Shown here one piece after another: positions 51,656 to 52,599 of a DNA stretch of 52,599 nt (position 1 is the first letter of the stretch; every line of letters begins with the position of its first letter). The DNA lies in contig JAQSXR010000018.1 of the NCBI GenBank assembly GCA_029256575.1, positions 1 to 52,599 of the forward strand, written 5' to 3'. Both the position numbers and the translations under genes were made by a program. Origin of the DNA: Clostridiales bacterium (lineage in GTDB: Bacteria > Bacillota > Clostridia > Lachnospirales > JAQSXR01). The notes below the pieces were generated by a model. It saw nothing but the letters and a program-made list of their open reading frames with translations. It was not told the DNA's origin and did not search any database.

Positions 51656-52515
51656 GTGAATATAAGAGAAGTAGATAATAATATAGTATTAGAAGGTATT
51701 GATAAATTTGAGATTGAGCAAATATTAGAGTGTGGCCAATGCTTTCGATTTGAAAGAATAGATAGAAATAAGTATACGATAATATCAAGGGGTAAGCATT
51801 TATATGTGGAACAAACAGGAAGCGATGTTACTTTTTTTAATACCACAATAAATGACTATGAATACATATGGAAAGAGTATTTTGATATTGAAAGGGACTA
51901 CAGTAGAATAATTAATGAGATTTTAGAAAGTGATAATACAATTATAGATTCAGTAGAAGCAAAAAGCGGTATTAGAATAGTAAAACAAGAACCTTTTGAA
52001 ACACTGATAAGTTTTATAATATCTCAAAACAAACAGATTCCACATATCAAAAAGATTGTTGAAACTTTGTCTGTTAAATATGGAGATTTTATTTATGAAT
52101 ACAACAATAAGAAAATTTATGCATTTCCTACGATTGAACAATTAGCTGCTGTCACTGAAGAAGAATTAAGAGATTGTAAAGTAGGATTTAGAGCCCCTTA
52201 TATTAAAGATGCATGTAATAAATTAGTAGATGGTACAATAAACTTTATAGAACTGTATAAATTAAGTACGCGTGAAGCGAGAGAAAAAAGGTAGCGGATT
52301 GTGTGCTTTTATTTGCACTTGGTAAAACAGATGTATTTCCGACAGATGTTTGGATTAAAAGAGTAGTAGAAAGTAAATACTTTAACGGGAAGGAATGTTC
52401 AAAAAAGGAAATATTAGAGTTTGCAGCTAATAAATTTGGCGACTTATCTGGCTATGCTCAGCAATACTTATTTTATTACGGGAGAGAACAAAAAGTTGGT
52501 AAAAATGTAAAATAA
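51656..52515 (+). pseudogene. OGG1-type 8-oxoguanine DNA glycosylase, HhH motif lost
   Basis: GTG 51656 is favoured (GAGGTG upstream; the frame opens at 51602). The first frame contains ILECGQCFRFERI (N-domain) and FETLISFIISQNKQIPHIKKIVE, ending TREAREKR at 52294. A second frame continues VADCVLLFALGKTDVFPTDVWIKRVVE (with the catalytic Asp) to 52515. In relatives, the helix-hairpin-helix ELMxIxGVGPK lies just before VADC; about 30 bp including that GVG turn are missing. Base excision repair of 8-oxoG would be lost if this is real. Confidence 0.82.
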
Positions 52516-52519
52516 GGGG

Positions 52520-52547
52520 TTGCAATAATGGAAAAAAGTGATATAAT
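52520..52547 (+). promoter_or_regulatory. sigma-A promoter of the (off-window) groESL operon
   Basis: TTGCAA (52520-52525), 16 bp, TATAAT (52542-52547), with the CIRCE site 10 bp later, overlapping the start of transcription. Arrangement typical of groES in Firmicutes. Confidence 0.78.
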
Positions 52548-52557
52548 AACAATGAAG

Positions 52558-52584
52558 TTAGCACTCGACATAGATGAGTGCTAA
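52558..52584. promoter_or_regulatory. CIRCE element (HrcA operator)
   Basis: TTAGCACTC - 9 bp - GAGTGCTAA, an exact match to the CIRCE consensus. HrcA binds it to repress heat-shock chaperone genes. Predicts groES-groEL immediately to the right of the window. No protein-coding frame of note overlaps it. Confidence 0.95.
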
Positions 52585-52599
52585 CAATGAGAATAAGGA

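Overview
The window is low-GC, densely coded DNA from a Gram-positive, spore-forming clostridium. The best guess is a Lachnospiraceae member close to the Clostridium (Lachnoclostridium) phytofermentans group. That placement is inferred from gene order and protein style; no search was run. Supporting markers are sigH, a SleB-type cell wall hydrolase, a cysteine T-box ahead of cysE-cysS, Mini-RNase III, a GlnRS, DUF2225 and DUF6062 proteins, and a CIRCE operator at the right edge.

Region A (about 1-33,500) is an accessory region of short, mostly plus-strand, mostly single-gene units. Its main feature is 14 GNAT-type acetyltransferase genes within about 26.7 kb, 11 of them apparently intact. Among them are HD-domain phosphohydrolases (4802, 8473, 11353), SAM methyltransferases (3587, fused to an Xre HTH; 17305), a P-loop kinase (2948), a Phd/RelE-type toxin-antitoxin pair (6323-6909), a divergent ferredoxin / Crp-Fnr locus (6995-9030), a membrane-anchored MutS-like ATPase (14383), two AlkZ/YcaQ-type genes (11996, broken; 16533), a duplicated Xre regulator locus that heads a yxlE-yxlF-yxlG-like ABC operon (20963-25318), an AraC/GyrI-like regulator, an MBL-fold hydrolase, a metallophosphoesterase and zinc-ribbon membrane proteins. 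Three copies of an almost identical promoter (TTGTGG-17 bp-TATAAT with a TATG extension) sit behind hairpins at 10461, 14268 and 25468.

Region B (about 33,600-41,763) is housekeeping: tRNA-Val and tRNA-Met, ispF, a DUF2156 gene, then a T-box-controlled run cysE, cysS, mrnC, a MurJ/SpoVB-like flippase, rlmB, rae1/yacP and sigH, with very short gaps or overlaps.

Region C (41,764-52,599) alternates repeat-rich spacers with genes. A 254-bp near-perfect inverted repeat (41877-42130) lies between two minisatellites, followed by tRNA-Thr. Then come stalk-domain (copper amine oxidase N-like) proteins, a sugar O-acetyltransferase, an HMA-like protein lacking its cysteines, small membrane proteins, a SleB-type hydrolase, glnS, DUF2225, a YiiX-like papain-fold protein, DUF6062 and an OGG1-type glycosylase. 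The window ends in a sigma-A promoter with a perfect CIRCE site, predicting groES-groEL just outside.

A recurring theme is gene breakage. Nine loci are broken. Seven (AAC(6')-like GNAT, nucleoside deaminase, YcaQ-like, two further GNATs, ABC ATPase, OGG) are frame-broken and look as if a short internal segment has been lost, often the one holding a catalytic or binding motif. The eighth is an Xre duplicate with about 140 bp missing. The ninth is a zinc-ribbon gene with a one-base slip in a T run. Whether this is real decay or a sequencing/assembly effect cannot be decided from the sequence alone.
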